Positions 29,555 through 40,378 are shown, numbered from the stretch's first letter. The stretch is DNA of 64,000 nucleotides from Odontocerum albicorne (GCA_949825065.1 OX463849.1:34677199-34741198); one strand, 5' to 3'. Notes: generated by a model from the sequence alone, not told the origin. Program-made: numbers and translations.

Positions 29555-30440
29555 CTTACATATCATATACCTAAACCATCACCCCATTTCCCTGTCGGGG
29601 TATGCAGAGAGGACAAAGCGCCAGACTTAACTATTACACTCTTTCACATTTATTCACCTTATAATACAACTTCTACGATTTCTCTAACTTTCTACATATC
29701 CTTCTTTCCAGCCATACTTTCCTTGGTCTTCCTCTTCCACGCCTTCCTCTCACATTTGTACTATATAATATATATCTGTTTTGTCTCTTTCATTCATTCG
29801 TTCCACATCCGGCCAAAACCATCTCAGCGTGTTCTTCGCCATTTTACTCAAAAGTTTACATTAATTCATTTTACTCAAAAGTTTGCATCAGCCTTAAGTT
29901 TATGGTACATTCATCCCTATTCATTTCATTCCGTATTTTCATACATTGTCACGTCGTTTATAGTCTCAAATCACGTATTTCTTGAGCACTTATTTGGCTC
30001 TTGTACGTCTTTTTCCAGACCCACGTTTTCCTCCATAAAGTTGGCGCAAGAATACTGTTGTGAACTATCATCATCTTAGAAAAATTTGATACGGTCCGGT
30101 TCAAATATACACCTATATGTTTTAGTGCCCTAAATACTTTGTTTCCTATCGCTACACGCCATTCAATATACTTCTTAAATCTTCCATCATCTGAGAAAAA
30201 CACTACCGTACTAGCGGAATTCCTCGACTTGTTCAAAACTTTCATAATTCACACATTTATCGCATTTACTTTTCATTTTACACTTTTTATCACCATTACT
30301 TTGGATTTTGCAACATTCATTGTCAGATCTTTCTCTTTCCATCTCTCATACGATTTACTCATCAAACTCTGCAATTCATTTTCACTCTTCGCCATTACTA
30401 CCGTATCACTACCATGGCACCTGCATATTTTAATTTTAAA
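29555..30440 (-). pseudogene. LINE-A, longest copy: reverse transcriptase to 3' end
   Basis: From the 3' end: CCATCACCCCATTTCCCTGT and GGGGTATGCAGAGAGG (29577 on), then C-terminal coding. On the minus strand the order upstream to downstream is DTVVMAKSENELQSLMSKSY (end of the FADD box region), KDLTMNVAKSKVMVIKS, FFSDDGRFKKYIEWRVAIGN, RALKHIGVYLNRTVSNFSKM, IVHNSILAPTLW, TWVWKKTYKSQISAQEIRDL and then the RWFGHV region with frame breaks. LINE ORF2 proteins reverse-transcribe their own RNA at the target site. This copy has lost the endonuclease and most of the polymerase and carries stops, so it is dead, but it is the best reference for family A. Confidence 0.8.
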
Positions 30441-30930
30441 ACGTTCTCATAGTATCATAATTTGAAGAAAAAAAACATAGTTAAAAGGTATCATATTGAA
30501 AAAAAAAACACATTTTAGACTAATCAATCTGTTTTTTTTAATCTTTTAAAATAATCAGTATTAAGGTAATTTAATTTAATAAAACAATAATTCTATCATT
30601 TTTACATGTTATATTATTGCAATTTATGTATATGTTATCTTGATGAAAAAAAATCACATGTCAATTATCATCAATATCTATCGCTTGAAAAGTGATTTAA
30701 AAAACATTTCCGAAATTCCAATTTTTTTGATTATTTATTTCCGCATATTTATGGATATTTTCAGCTTTGATATTTTTGAGTTTAAGAAAGTATTTCCTAA
30801 ATCTTAAGCACTGATAGAATAACACGTTATGCCTTTTTCTTTTTCTGTTGTTAGTTTTTGTAATTTTACTAACTTTGACTATATCATATTTGACTGTTTC
30901 GATTTCAATATGTTTTTCCTTTCAGTGCGA
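30441..30930. other. No recognised gene
   Basis: AT-rich with homopolymers; nothing recognised. Confidence 0.4.
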
Positions 30931-30934
30931 TAAC

Positions 30935-31120
30935 ATATACCATCACGCAGTGTCCCTTATGGAGTAGGCAAATAGAACAGATCCTCAAACTTTTCTTTCC
31001 AAGCACACAATTTTAGCCTTCTTTGTAATCATAACATACTTCTTTACATTACGGCTTACACATTCTTCTATTATTCATACATCTCACTTTACCTTTCTTT
31101 CAGAATCTATCATATTTTAT
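30935..31120 (-). repeat. LINE-A 3' end fragment
   Basis: ATACCATCACGCAGTGTCCC, TTATGGAGTAGGCAAATAGA and AAGCACACAATTTTAGCC follow the antisense LINE-A order, cut off after about 180 bp by a SINE. Confidence 0.6.
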
Positions 31121-31127
31121 TGTATTT

Positions 31128-31330
31128 CATTTTCGTTGTATACAGTACAACCTGGCGGGTTTATTGCCATATGGCAATCTCTTACAACTAACCAGAAAGA
31201 TTTTAAAGAGGTATTAAGTGAAAAACAGACTGGAATCCTTTTTAAAAAAATATTGGTTCTAGCGAGATTTGAACCCGCAACCTCCGAGTTGGGAGACATG
31301 CGTCTTACCAACTAGATCACGGAGGTCGTC
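31128..31330 (-). mobile_element. SINE, full length, reference copy
   Basis: In transcript (minus) orientation: head CCGTGATCTAGTTGGTAAGA with A box, GGTTGCGGGTTCAAATCTCG with B box, body, then the 3' tail with ATTGCCATATGGCAAT and CCCGCCAGGTTGTACTG. Pol III boxes are well formed. The last 55 nt are nearly the same as the LINE-B 3' tail at 37981-38035. SINEs of this kind make no protein and depend on a LINE reverse transcriptase. Confidence 0.9.
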
Positions 31331-31369
31331 AGTCACAGAGAATCTAGTCCGTTAAGTCCATACACGTTT

Positions 31370-31560
31370 TTCATGGTCTACCTGGTCCACACACACCTCG
31401 CACTTCTGACTTGTATACTCGTTTAGTAATTCTTTCATTCATTCTCTCCACGTGTCAAAACCATATAAAAGCTCTTTTTTTTAATCTTAATTAAAATACC
31501 TATTTTATTCATGCATTCGTTTCTGCTGTCTTCGTCCCGCCTTCTTTCAAACATTCGCAA
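31370..31560 (-). repeat. LINE-A fragment
   Basis: GTCCACACACACCTCGCACT, TTAGTAATTCTTTCATTCAT and CACGTGTCAAAACCATATAA match the antisense LINE-A central landmarks. Diverged. Confidence 0.45.
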
Positions 31561-31965
31561 TCCACAAAAACAGTGTTTTTGAATAATACATCAAAGAACG
31601 TATGCGCCTTGGGCATTTTAAATTATTTCGATTTTTTCAAGTTGCTACTTTATATACGAGTATTAATTAGTAACTGTCAGTATATTTCCAATAAATAAAT
31701 TAATCTAAAATAAATCCCGAAAAACCCGGTTAAAAATATTTTGTTGTCACATTATTTTTAACAATGTCTCAAGTGAACAGAATTATTTTCTATTTTGTGT
31801 TTTTTTTCTGTGTCAGCCTAATGGACTTCAGTGATGGATATCGGACTCTCCTCCCCTATTCCGCTCGCTCTTTTTTACTGCACGTTGCTTCCAGTTCCTC
31901 TAAGTTACTATTCTGATTATATTCGACCATGTAACTAAAGTTTTTTCCTTTTTTCTATATTCATC
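31561..31965. other. No recognised gene
   Basis: Unassigned sequence before a LINE-B reverse transcriptase fragment. Confidence 0.35.
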
Positions 31966-32499
31966 AACCCAATAACATCGTCTCTTAATTGTTCTTATCA
32001 TCTGTATACGGATGACCTGCAGATATATATTCATTTTGATCCAAAAAAAATTCACGCGGCTTTGAACAATTTAAATGCGGACCTTCAATTGATCTCGGAG
32101 GAGACTGGGGAGCATTGCTTACTCATAAATCCTAAGAAGTCTCAAGCTATCCTCATTGGCAGCCCTCAGCTTCTCGGTAAATTCAACACTGACTTACTTC
32201 CTCCAATATTACTTGATGGCTCTATCATACCGTTACATGAAACTGTTAAAACCCTAGGAATGCTAATAGATAACACTCTCTCATGGCGAGATCAAATAAA
32301 TGAGGTAAGCCGAAGGATCTTCTTCAGCCTTCATTCGCTTAAAGTGTTGCAAAGATTCCTTCCAACCAAAACCAAATTTTTACTCGTACAATCTCTGCTC
32401 TTTCCGATTCTGGATTATGCGGACGTATATTACTTGGATGTTACAGAGGAACAGCTGGACAAATTACAGCGTCTTCAAAATGTGTGTCTTAAGCTTTAG
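31966..32499 (+). pseudogene. LINE-B reverse transcriptase, palm/thumb part
   Basis: The frame opens upstream as NPITSSLNCSYHLYTDDLQI (32005-32016 encodes YTDD, the catalytic box, YADD in relatives). It continues LNADLQLISEETGEHCLLIN, PKKSQAILIGS, LHETVKTLGMLIDNTLSW, KVLQRFLPTKTKFLLVQSLL, PILDYADVYYLDVTEEQLDK and LQRLQNVC before a stop at 32497. This is the palm C-terminus and thumb of a CR1/jockey-type LINE. The next expected block (LNWLNVRNRR) is absent here but present at 38574 and 46055. Both ends are truncated. It is open over about 175 codons, so a fairly recent loss. Confidence 0.8.
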
Positions 32500-33710
32500 A
32501 TATCTCTGATACTTCGGAGACTTTAAAATGAAGGATGTCTTATCAAATGCAGCCCAGGCTTGACAATGTTCCTGTTTTCCGTATGTTTAATTTTTTTAAA
32601 TAAGTAAATATGTTTCAGCTGAAGCACAAAACTTTAGAAAAAACGATGGAAAATGTACATGTTTACACTCATGTACATAATTAAATAATCCGTAGCTAAA
32701 ATACAAATAAAAATTTCATAAAAGACCTACTAGTTATATTCTAGTCTATAGTACGCCATATCGAATATATTAAAACCATAAACTTGTCCGTTGATTTACC
32801 TTTCATTTAATATTTCAAGTGGGTACAATTTTAATATAGAGGGTATCATTTTTATTAGTTTTCTATTAGCTATGGTCTGCTGACTATTTTTTCAAACAAT
32901 TTTATACTTTGTAAAGTTGTGATCGTAAAAAAGTTCCACCTATTCAAAGATGTGGTCAAAAACAGACAGTGGCGTATCAAGAAACAAATAAAAAATCAAA
33001 AATCTTCAAGGAGCTTTAATCCGATTCAAAACTACATTTTGTCTATCTGAAACATAAGCTACCTTTTCTAACCGAGAAATCGAAGAACGAATGATGAATT
33101 AAAAAACATTTTTTTAAATTTTTCTCTGTTTATTAAAAAAATATACTTACGTATTTTTTTCAATATTTGGTAAACTCAAATATTTACCAAAGTGCTATTG
33201 TATGATTTTATACATATATGAAGCAATATGTTCTGTTCTGTTTGATCCTACCACCACCCACGCTATTATGGGGGACAAAATAAGTCCCTATCCAGCGCGA
33301 TCTACACTAGAATTCTTTTTTTATTATTTTTTATAAGTGCGACGTCACGTAGTGACGAAGAAGGAACTGCTCAAAGAGACTCCTTTTCCGGTGGTGATAC
33401 ACACCTGAATATGAAAATAATAGTAGTGACGACGGACTTAATATCCCACGTCACGGGAGAAGAAAAATGACTCACAGCGCAGCAAAAATGTTCTTACACA
33501 GTGACTTAAAACCTGGAACTCTAACCGCCTAGCATGTTGCCAGCACTTTCACAAAAAGGATTCAAATGCAATAAAACTATCCTTTGACGCCACTAAATCG
33601 CGGTAGCCAATCGGTCCGAAGATGAACTGATGTAAGGCTAAGTGGAGCTCCCTTTTGAAATTACTGACTCGATTATCATCATATAAAGCAGCATATAAGA
33701 TATCAACCTT
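32500..33710. other. No recognised gene
   Basis: Unassigned. A GC-richer part at 33230-33640 (ACCACCACCCACGCTATTAT, GCGACGTCACGTAGTGACGA) has no motif I can name. Confidence 0.35.
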
Positions 33711-33714
33711 TATT

Positions 33715-34325
33715 TTTTAGTGATTAATATACATGACATCACGCTATCGCCTGTTAGAGTAGACAGGGAAGACCATGCACCGACCTTTTTTATTACGACA
33801 TACTTCCTTCGTTTCTTCTACATCCATATATTGTCTCATATAGTTACTGCTGTTTCTCTTGCATTTTACCTTTCCTCCTTTCAAATATCATTCATTTGGT
33901 TCAACCATACTTTTTAGTCTTCTTCTACTACGAATCACTCACGGTCTTCATGACTCACTCACTGTAATAAATCTAAACCACCTCAATATGCTTGTTTTCA
34001 CCCTACTTAACATATCGGTCCTTAGTTTACATTAATCCTTAATCTGTCTTACTTCGATACACCATATATTCTTCTCAGTGCATGAATTTCCTTCGTATTC
34101 ACTCAGCTCCATTCGTTCATTTTTCACCTCCACATTTATTTCCATACATCAAATCGATAATAATCAAACAATAATTTGGACAAATCTTGATATTGCTTGG
34201 TTTGAATACATTGTCATATAGTGCCTTTTTAACTTTGTTTCTTATCACGACTCACAGTTCAATATTTCTTTCAACTTTCATTTATCTCAGAACTTCCCTA
34301 AGAGCGAATTCGTCAATTCGTTTTA
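33715..34325 (-). pseudogene. LINE-A, long degraded copy
   Basis: Antisense landmarks in order: ACATGACATCACGCTATCGC, GTAGACAGGGAAGACC, CTTCTACATCCATATATTGT, ACACCATATATTCTTCTCAG and TAGTGCCTTTTTAACTTTGT. All frames are broken. It covers the 3' end to the region upstream of GSETW. Confidence 0.6.
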
Positions 34326-34394
34326 ATATTTTATTATTCTACAAAATATCGTATTTTTTAATACATACGAACAATATACATATTTTACACTTTC

Positions 34395-34572
34395 GATATG
34401 TAAAGTATAATTTGACGGGTGTATTGCCATGTAGCAATATTTTTCAACCAACCATAAATGTGTTAAACAAGCTTGAAGTGAAACGCAGTCTGGAACCCTT
34501 TCTAAAAGTTTAGTCTATCAACAGAAATCATCCCCCAGACTGGAAATATGCGTCTTACGAACTAGGTATAAT
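34395..34572 (-). mobile_element. SINE, moderately diverged
   Basis: Tail TAATTTGACGGGTGTATTGC, CATGTAGCAATATTTTTCAA, body TGAAGTGAAACGCAGTCTGG, head CCCCCAGACTGGAAATATGC, GTCTTACGAACTAGG. Minus orientation. Confidence 0.7.
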
Positions 34573-35370
34573 ACATTTTGTAACTAATAACATTTATTCC
34601 CGTTATATGTGTTCTACCCCTTGTCCCAAGGCTCTCTTCAGGCGAATTTGTCAGATAGCCTTAAGCACTGCTCTCGTATCAAACCAGGATCGTTCCCCCT
34701 GAAAAAAGTCCCAAGATGGGAGAATGATACAGTTGTAGCGGGGACTCATTCAATTAGTGATTTTTTACTAAATATTCTAATATGGAGTTCCACAAAGTTA
34801 AAGTGGAAATCTTTGATAAATTGGGCATAATAAACTGAAAAAAATCTTCTTTATAAGATAAGTCTCCGAAAAATTGATATACACATCTGTAATTTTAAAA
34901 TATATTTTTTAAAGGATTGCTTATTTTTGTATAACGACCTTTCTGGTTACTTATCTAGGATATATAAAAAAAATAGGCCCCGTCACTGCAAACAGGTATA
35001 TTATTGCTTTTACTATTGTCAAGGGAAAGTAACGGTTTTTTTTCTGACAGCGAGAAGGGGTGACTTTTGAAAATCATATAACACGTGCAATAGTTGCATT
35101 GTAATGCTCACTCAGAGTTTTACGAACGTCCTAATAATAATATAACTCAAGCTATTTGTAAAGATACATTGTAAAGTATAATACTTTATAGTTAGAAGGC
35201 TAATTGTATTACTAACAACCATAACTGAGAGGTAAGACAGTTTTAAGTCGTGTAAACAAACGAATAATATCACAGTCTTACAGAAACGGAAAGAAAAAAT
35301 GTTTAAAAAAAATACAATGTTTGATAGAGTAAGAAATAATCGAATTAAGAATAACTGGTTGATATAAATA
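34573..35370. other. No recognised gene
   Basis: An open frame at 34609-34830 (plus, 73 codons; SQGSLQANLSDSLKHCSRIK) is unassigned. The rest is AT-rich. Confidence 0.3.
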
Positions 35371-35374
35371 TATG

Positions 35375-36095
35375 TTATAAGTAGAATCAAGAAAATAATC
35401 TTGAGATGATTTGGCTACATTATATTGTACTACAGTTTCGTTGTATACAGTGAAACCAGTTGGTATGGCGATTTCTTCCAATAACTGTTTAAAGAGAGAC
35501 GGATATTGTTTGATAAAGACGAATGTTACAAGTAGAATCAAGACACGAAACTTGAGATGTTTTGGCTACATTATATTGTATTACAATTTCGTTGTATACA
35601 GTAAACCAGTTGGAATGGCGATTTCTTCCAATCAACTGTTTGATAGAGACGGATATTCTTTGATAAAGACGGATGTTATAAGTAGAATCAAGACACGAAT
35701 CTTGAGATGTTTTGGCTACATTATATTGTATTACAGTTTCGTTGTACACAGTAAACCAGTTGGTATGGCGATTTCTTCCAATCAACTGTTTGATAGAGAC
35801 GGATATTCTTTGATAAAGACGGATGTTATAAGTAGAATCAAGCAACGAATCTTGAGATGTTTTGGCTACATTATATTGTATTACAATTTCGTTGTATACA
35901 GTGAAACCAGTTGGTATGGCGATTTCTTCCAATTAACTGTTTGATAGAGACAGACAGATTTGATAGAGACGGATGCTAGAAGTAGAATCAATAAACGAAT
36001 CTTGAGATGTTTTGGCTACATTGTGTTGTATTACAATTTCGTTGTATACAGTGAAACCAGTTGGCATGACGATTTCTTCCGACCAACCAGACAGG
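35375..36095. repeat. Composite tandem array, five copies of 150 bp
   Basis: TTGGCTACAT starts at 35411, 35562, 35712, 35862 and 36012 (period 151 then 150). Each unit fuses two pieces: AGTAGAATCAAGACACGAAT and TTGAGATGTTTTGGCTACAT, which reads SRIKTRILRCFGY like the LINE-A C-terminus, and the SINE/LINE-B tail (TTTCGTTGTATACAGT, GGCGATTTCTTCCAATCAAC). Because 150 is divisible by three, long repetitive open frames exist on both strands; they are not genes. Confidence 0.92.
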
Positions 36096-36117
36096 TGTTT
36101 TAAAAGTATTGCTCAGT

Positions 36118-36200
36118 CTTCGTCCTCGTAGTCGAGAATCTCCTCGTCATTCCAACGTCAGTTCAATAAGAAAGCGAGGCTGTGCCGGGAGTTTTTTTTT
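36118..36200. repeat. Short interspersed repeat family Y
   Basis: CGTCCTCGTAGTCGAGAATC, TCCTCGTCATTCCAACGTCA is shared, with divergence, with 52530-52625 and 55386-55580. Class unknown. Confidence 0.45.
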
Positions 36201-36290
36201 TTCATTTTTTAAGTGAATATACTGGATCCGATGGCACACCGAAGTGAGATATGTTTTTTTTGTTTTGTCTTTTTAAAAGAATAGATATGA

Positions 36291-36326
36291 TATTCGGGGA
36301 TATAGGTATCCTTATATCCCCGAATA
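36291..36326. repeat. Perfect 14-bp inverted repeat
   Basis: TATTCGGGGATATA (36291-36304) and TATATCCCCGAATA (36313-36326) with an 8-nt loop. Confidence 0.85.
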
Positions 36327-36544
36327 CTAGGTGGATAAAAATGCCTGTATTATTCGAGGGGAGTAGCACAGTGCAGGGTTCCAGCCCACGCATACTAACC
36401 TAATAAAATATAAAAATAATTGATGCAGTATGAACTTGGCACGACAATATAACTCTTCTTTACTATTTACCTATATTACATACATATCATCCCGCCGTAT
36501 CGTAAGTAGGGTTAGTAGAAAGAACGGATCTTCTTAGTTTTCTA

Positions 36545-37040
36545 TCCAAGAACAGCGCGAAGAAACCCTACAACACCACGTCCTCGCTTGGACCGTGAAA
36601 TTCTATAAAAGTCAACAAAATCACAGCAATTCCTTAGTCGCTGCCCTGGGGGCTTACGAGAGTAAATCCGACCTACCCTTTCGTTATAAGCACAGGTTCC
36701 CGAAGCATTATCTGTTGCCTGACTAGTCCACATACAGTATTAGCTGGGACGACCAAGGTCTGAGTGAATGTGATGGAATACAAGTAGCCTGAACGAGTGG
36801 ACTTGTTCTTGCTAAATAATTAGTTGTAAGAATTGTTATCTAGTTATAAGTAGTATGTAGGTGTTAATTATTTCTAAGAAGTCATATTTTAAGAATGTAA
36901 AAAATAAAAATAAAATGACATGTAGGAAAATAAGATTAAGTAAGTTAATAAATTATAACATATAATTAAGATTAGTTAAGTAATAAATTTGTATATAGGT
37001 ATAGCCTTGACAAATATTTGTACAATATATTACTTTGTTT
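36545..37040 (+). repeat. Interspersed repeat family X, copy 3
   Basis: TCCTCGCTTGGACCGTGAAA, CCTTAGTCGCTGCCCTGGGG, CTAGTCCACATACAGTATTA and AAATTTGTATATAGGTATAG align with copies 1 and 2. This copy has a single terminal segment where copy 2 has the 49-bp array. A 63-codon minus frame here is not convincing as a gene. Confidence 0.75.
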
Positions 37041-37345
37041 AATAAAATTAAAAAAAATAAATAAAAATATACAAATGAACATATCGCCTGTTGAGAATCA
37101 TAGTGGCGAAACTTCAAAAAAATAATTTTTCGATTTAAGACTTCCAAATGGCACTAAAATGAATATGGCGATATGACAAGTTATACAAGTACTTATAATT
37201 ATTGACGCAAAATACAAAACTTTATCTTACGAGTAAACAAACTTGGAGATACAAAAAGCAGTAGTAATAAAATTACAGTCATTGTTTAAAATTATTTAAT
37301 TTTAATATGTATACTTAAGTTCAATATATTGTATGTAACAAATGT
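37041..37345. other. Unassigned AT-rich sequence
   Basis: Nothing recognised. Confidence 0.35.
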
Positions 37346-37349
37346 ATAC

Positions 37350-37445
37350 CACAAAATCTGACTTATATACTCATTTAGTTATTTATTCTATCCACATGTC
37401 TGAACAATCTCATCACTATGTTTTTCACTTAACAACCAAAGTAAA
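37350..37445 (-). repeat. LINE-A scrap
   Basis: TCTGACTTATATACTCATTT then TATCCACATGTCTGAACAAT is a diverged antisense LINE-A central segment. Confidence 0.4.
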
Positions 37446-37857
37446 AAAAAATGTTGACAATGAAGAGGTTTCGCCATAGCCACGAGACTTTTAAAAATAG
37501 ATAAACAAAACTGGCTCGAGTTACCCAGACAACCTTTTTTCTGTTCTAGGCAGTGTAGGTGCGAGTTAGGGTACGGGAGTACAGTTTGATGCATCGTGCT
37601 AATGGTGCAGTTGTGGAGTAAAGCAGACAGTATTGGGGTCAGGTCACGGAGCGGAGGGCGTTACCCTGCCTCTCTTATTTATTATTATAAACATTTCACT
37701 GATTTGAGGTGTTAAAACGGGCACCAAGTGTTCAATACAGAGTGGTTCAAAGGTTGCGTGATCCTTATTAATTTATAAAAAATAATGATAAATGGAAGTA
37801 TCAGGGCAAGAAAGTAAACGGCTTAGGATTGTTGTAGGAGATGTTTGAAGAGGCGAG
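37446..37857. other. No recognised gene
   Basis: Moderate-GC unassigned sequence, including TCAGGTCACGGAGCGGAGGG. No motif. Confidence 0.3.
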
Positions 37858-37859
37858 GG

Positions 37860-37945
37860 TGTGATGTAGTGGCTTAATTGGTAAGGCGGCTGTCATGAGA
37901 ATGGAGGTTGCTAGTCCGAGTCTGATCCACATTCTTTTTTTTTCA
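37860..37945 (+). repeat. tRNA-like SINE head fragment
   Basis: GTGGCTTAATTGGTAAGGCG is an A-box-like start. TAGTCCGAGTCTGATCC holds a degraded B box, followed by a T-rich run. No complete tRNA fold was supported. Confidence 0.4.
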
Positions 37946-37971
37946 TGTTTCTCTTTAAAATATTTATTTAT

Positions 37972-38590
37972 TTAACACTTTTATTGCAAATACAATCTGG
38001 CGGGCTTATTGCCAGGTGGCAATCTCTTCCAACCAACCAGACAAAAGTAAATGAAGCAAGTTACGTGGTCACATAAATCATTCAAATGACTATCCATCCC
38101 CACGAAATCCATAAACATATACGTGAGCACATGCCCACGAACCCTACAAAGACGGACAGTCACCCTTATTTTTCATGTAAAGTGAGATATCATCAATCAA
38201 AAGAAAAGGAAGGGATGGTGGAGAGGAAAGGAAAAGAAAAATCAGGAATGAAACACGTTCTTTTACTGACTAGAAATTAAGAGGTTTTTCAGTCGCTTCT
38301 TAAAGCATGCCAAGGACGGAGCGAGTCTTATATTGGTTTGTAACTGATTCCAGAGTCTCACTGCATGGACAGTAAAGGACGACGTAAAGAAAGAGGAGCG
38401 GTGAACTGGAAAGGCCAATAAACAATCTCTGTTTGAGCGTAGCGCTAATCCATGATTGGAAAGACGCTGAAAATTCTCGGCGAGATAAGAGGGGGTGGCG
38501 GGACAGTTAAGAATATTATACAATAGAGACAGTATGTGAATTTGGCGTCTATTTCTAACATTCAACCAGTTCAATGGCTTCTGGTATGAA
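37972..38590 (-). mobile_element. LINE-B 3' end with 3' UTR and tail
   Basis: The best LINE-B terminus. In transcript (minus) orientation the ORF end (38574-38263) is followed by a 3' UTR of about 290 nt. The tail contains GGTTGGTTGGAAGAGATTGC, a stem ATTGCC/GGCAAT with a 4-nt loop, then CCCGCCAGATTGTATTTGC and an A/T-rich end. Other tails with the same structure are at 17245, 44820, 46555 and 54060. Confidence 0.85.
38263..38574 (-). pseudogene. LINE-B ORF2, C-terminal 103 codons
   Basis: Reads MNWLNVRNRRQIHILSLLYN, ILNCPATPSYLAENFQRLSN, SSFFTSSFTVHAVRLWNQLQ and SLACFKKRLKNLLISSQ to the stop at 38263. This is the domain that follows the thumb in CR1/jockey-type LINE proteins: L.WL..R.RR....L.L...I, then .S...R..RLWN.LP..IR, then F...LK. 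It has no internal stop, so this small part is undamaged, but nothing upstream of 38600 continues the ORF, so it is a 5'-truncated insertion. Confidence 0.8.
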
Positions 38591-38761
38591 GTTATATGAT
38601 CGTACTCGTAGGTTGAAAATGAATCTTAGATACACGTTTTGAAGACGCACTTGATTAATTTATTTCATGTTTCTCTTTAAAATACACTTGATTCATTTAT
38701 TTCCTGTTTCACTTTGACATGTTTCGTTTTGATATATTATTGAATTAATTTATACATCTTT
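38591..38761. other. Spacer
   Basis: AT-rich; ACTTGATTCATTTATTTC motifs are repeated about every 60 bp. Confidence 0.35.
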
Positions 38762-39120
38762 TTTTGTCCACTTTGCACGGATTTCTCCTGTTACACAAAG
38801 AGGGTCTGCTTCTAGGATTAGCTTATTCGTTAGGAAGAATATCAGCCAGGATTCTTCTCATACTGCAAGGCGGTGCCGAGAATATATCAACAGTGTCATT
38901 GGTATGTAGAACAGAGGGTGATTCCTTGCACGGCTATATTTATTAGGTACATATAAACTTAGTGCTTCTAGAATCCCGGGACATTTAAAGCAACCTTGAA
39001 AACCCTTAAGTAGGCATATCGCAATGGATTCTTGCCTTCTTGTTTCGAGGCTTCTAAAGTTACACACCGTGAGAAGTGCGACATGGTGAGCATATTTTGG
39101 ATAATCACCCATTGTTCTGT
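38762..39120 (-). pseudogene. LINE-C C-terminal fragment
   Basis: Minus-strand reading: ETRRQESIAICLLKGFQGCF, KCPGILEALSLYVPNKYSRA and RNHPLFYIP, then after a gap the IFSA/MRRILA region. The same order occurs at 47795-48135 (TIRIFLLKVLQDSSNCPSIP, DKYSRVRNYTLF). It is the last part of a CR1/jockey-type LINE protein, broken. Confidence 0.65.
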
Positions 39121-39679
39121 ACCATAGATATCTGAGGACTTTTTTTTGTATTTGTTCTATAATGTGTTTTAATATTTAATATAAATATTCTTTTAATGCG
39201 TGTTTCTTGTTCAGGGTGTGCGCAACGCAACATAAGGACGCATCTGACAAGTGCGCGTAGAAAATGATCACGTGTTAGTTTTATTCCACAAAAAGCGTGC
39301 GTTGAAAAAATAAAACAGGTTACAGGGGAAAGATGTGCACAATAGGACGACTTCATATTAAATTTCAAAATTAAAAGAGTGTGTCCTTATGTCCATTTAA
39401 GGCTTCTTATTTGTGTCATTAAAAGGAATTTCAATCGAAACAGATTGATTTAAGGAAAATAATAATGAATAAGGAATTATTGTTTAACAATGAATAAATA
39501 TGTTAAAAATCAAACGAGTCGTTTAAGGTTGAAAAGCATTTGTTTCAAGAGTGTGTTGAAATTGTTGTAATAAAAAAAATTAACCTGATTTATTATTCTT
39601 ATCGCAAAATAATGTTCATGAATATTTAAAATAAAATTTTAGCTCAATAAATCACGAGGTCTTAAGTTTAAATCTTAGC
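39121..39679. other. No recognised gene
   Basis: Unassigned AT-rich sequence. Confidence 0.35.
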
Positions 39680-39757
39680 CATCGTGACCTAGTTGGTAAG
39701 ATTCCAGTCTTTCAGCCTGCGGGTTACGAATTCGATTCCCATTGGTACCAAGATTTT
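39680..39757 (+). repeat. SINE head
   Basis: ATCGTGACCTAGTTGGTAAG (A box), GTCTTTCAGCCTGCGGGTTA, CGAATTCGATTCCCATTGGT (B box, with small insertion). The body and tail are missing; a LINE-C fragment follows. Confidence 0.65.
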
Positions 39758-39779
39758 TTTAATGGGTCGCTGTCTAGTT

Positions 39780-40378
39780 TTCTCTGTAAGCCCTTTTGTC
39801 ATCTCTGTAAATCAAATCAGTCTGTAACAAAGCAAATATGCCGCTGGGTTTGTAAAATTCGTACCACCAAACTATTCACAGATACCTACGTTCTCAGGAT
39901 ATTATATAATTATTTGGTCAGAAGTCATTTGGAACATTGCTCTATGATATGGGCGCCACCAGGGATTAAGTATTCACTCGTGCTAGAAAGAGTTCAGAAA
40001 ATATTTATCCATTGTCTCTACATGAGAGAGTATGGATATTATCCCTGGCCTTATCTAAGTATCTTCTTACTGGGGATGCTTAGTTACAGATCATTAGGTA
40101 GGGGAATTCAATAGGGTGTTTTTTGTTTGCTCAGGGGTAATTTAGTTAAACCCATCCGTCCTGAACAGTCCTGGTTAGATGTTCCGGATAGTTTTTTGAG
40201 ACAACGCTCCCATAGATTTTTCTATCAACTAATAAATCGAACCAACCTGCCTTTGGAGATCCTGGTAGGTACAACAATCGCACTGTTTAACCATGTGTGT
40301 CCTCACATAGCCGTATTTCATGTGTCATTCAGCTCCTTAAGGAAAAATCTCTTGGATTTAGTGTGGTACTTGACATAA
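39780..40378 (+). pseudogene. LINE-C C-terminal region
   Basis: Sense reading: YLVRSHLEHCSMIWAPPGIK, YSLVLERVQKIFIHCLYMRE, LLGMLSYRSLGRGIQ, a stop, then LLRGNLVKPIRPEQSWLDVP, DSFLRQRSHRFFYQLINRTN and VFHVSFSSLRKNLLDLVWYL to the end. The thumb motif RS.LE.C..IW.P and the closing FHVS motif mark a CR1/jockey-type LINE. One stop at about 40112 and one frame change; otherwise well preserved. Confidence 0.75.

Noticed and set aside
29549..30079. 176-codon plus-strand gene
   Set aside because: It is the antisense of the LINE-A coding region. The Ser/Phe/His-rich peptide is an artefact of reading the wrong strand.
35411..35944. 177-codon protein gene
   Set aside because: The frame is produced by a 150-bp tandem repeat (a multiple of three) and is mirrored by a 147-codon frame on the other strand.
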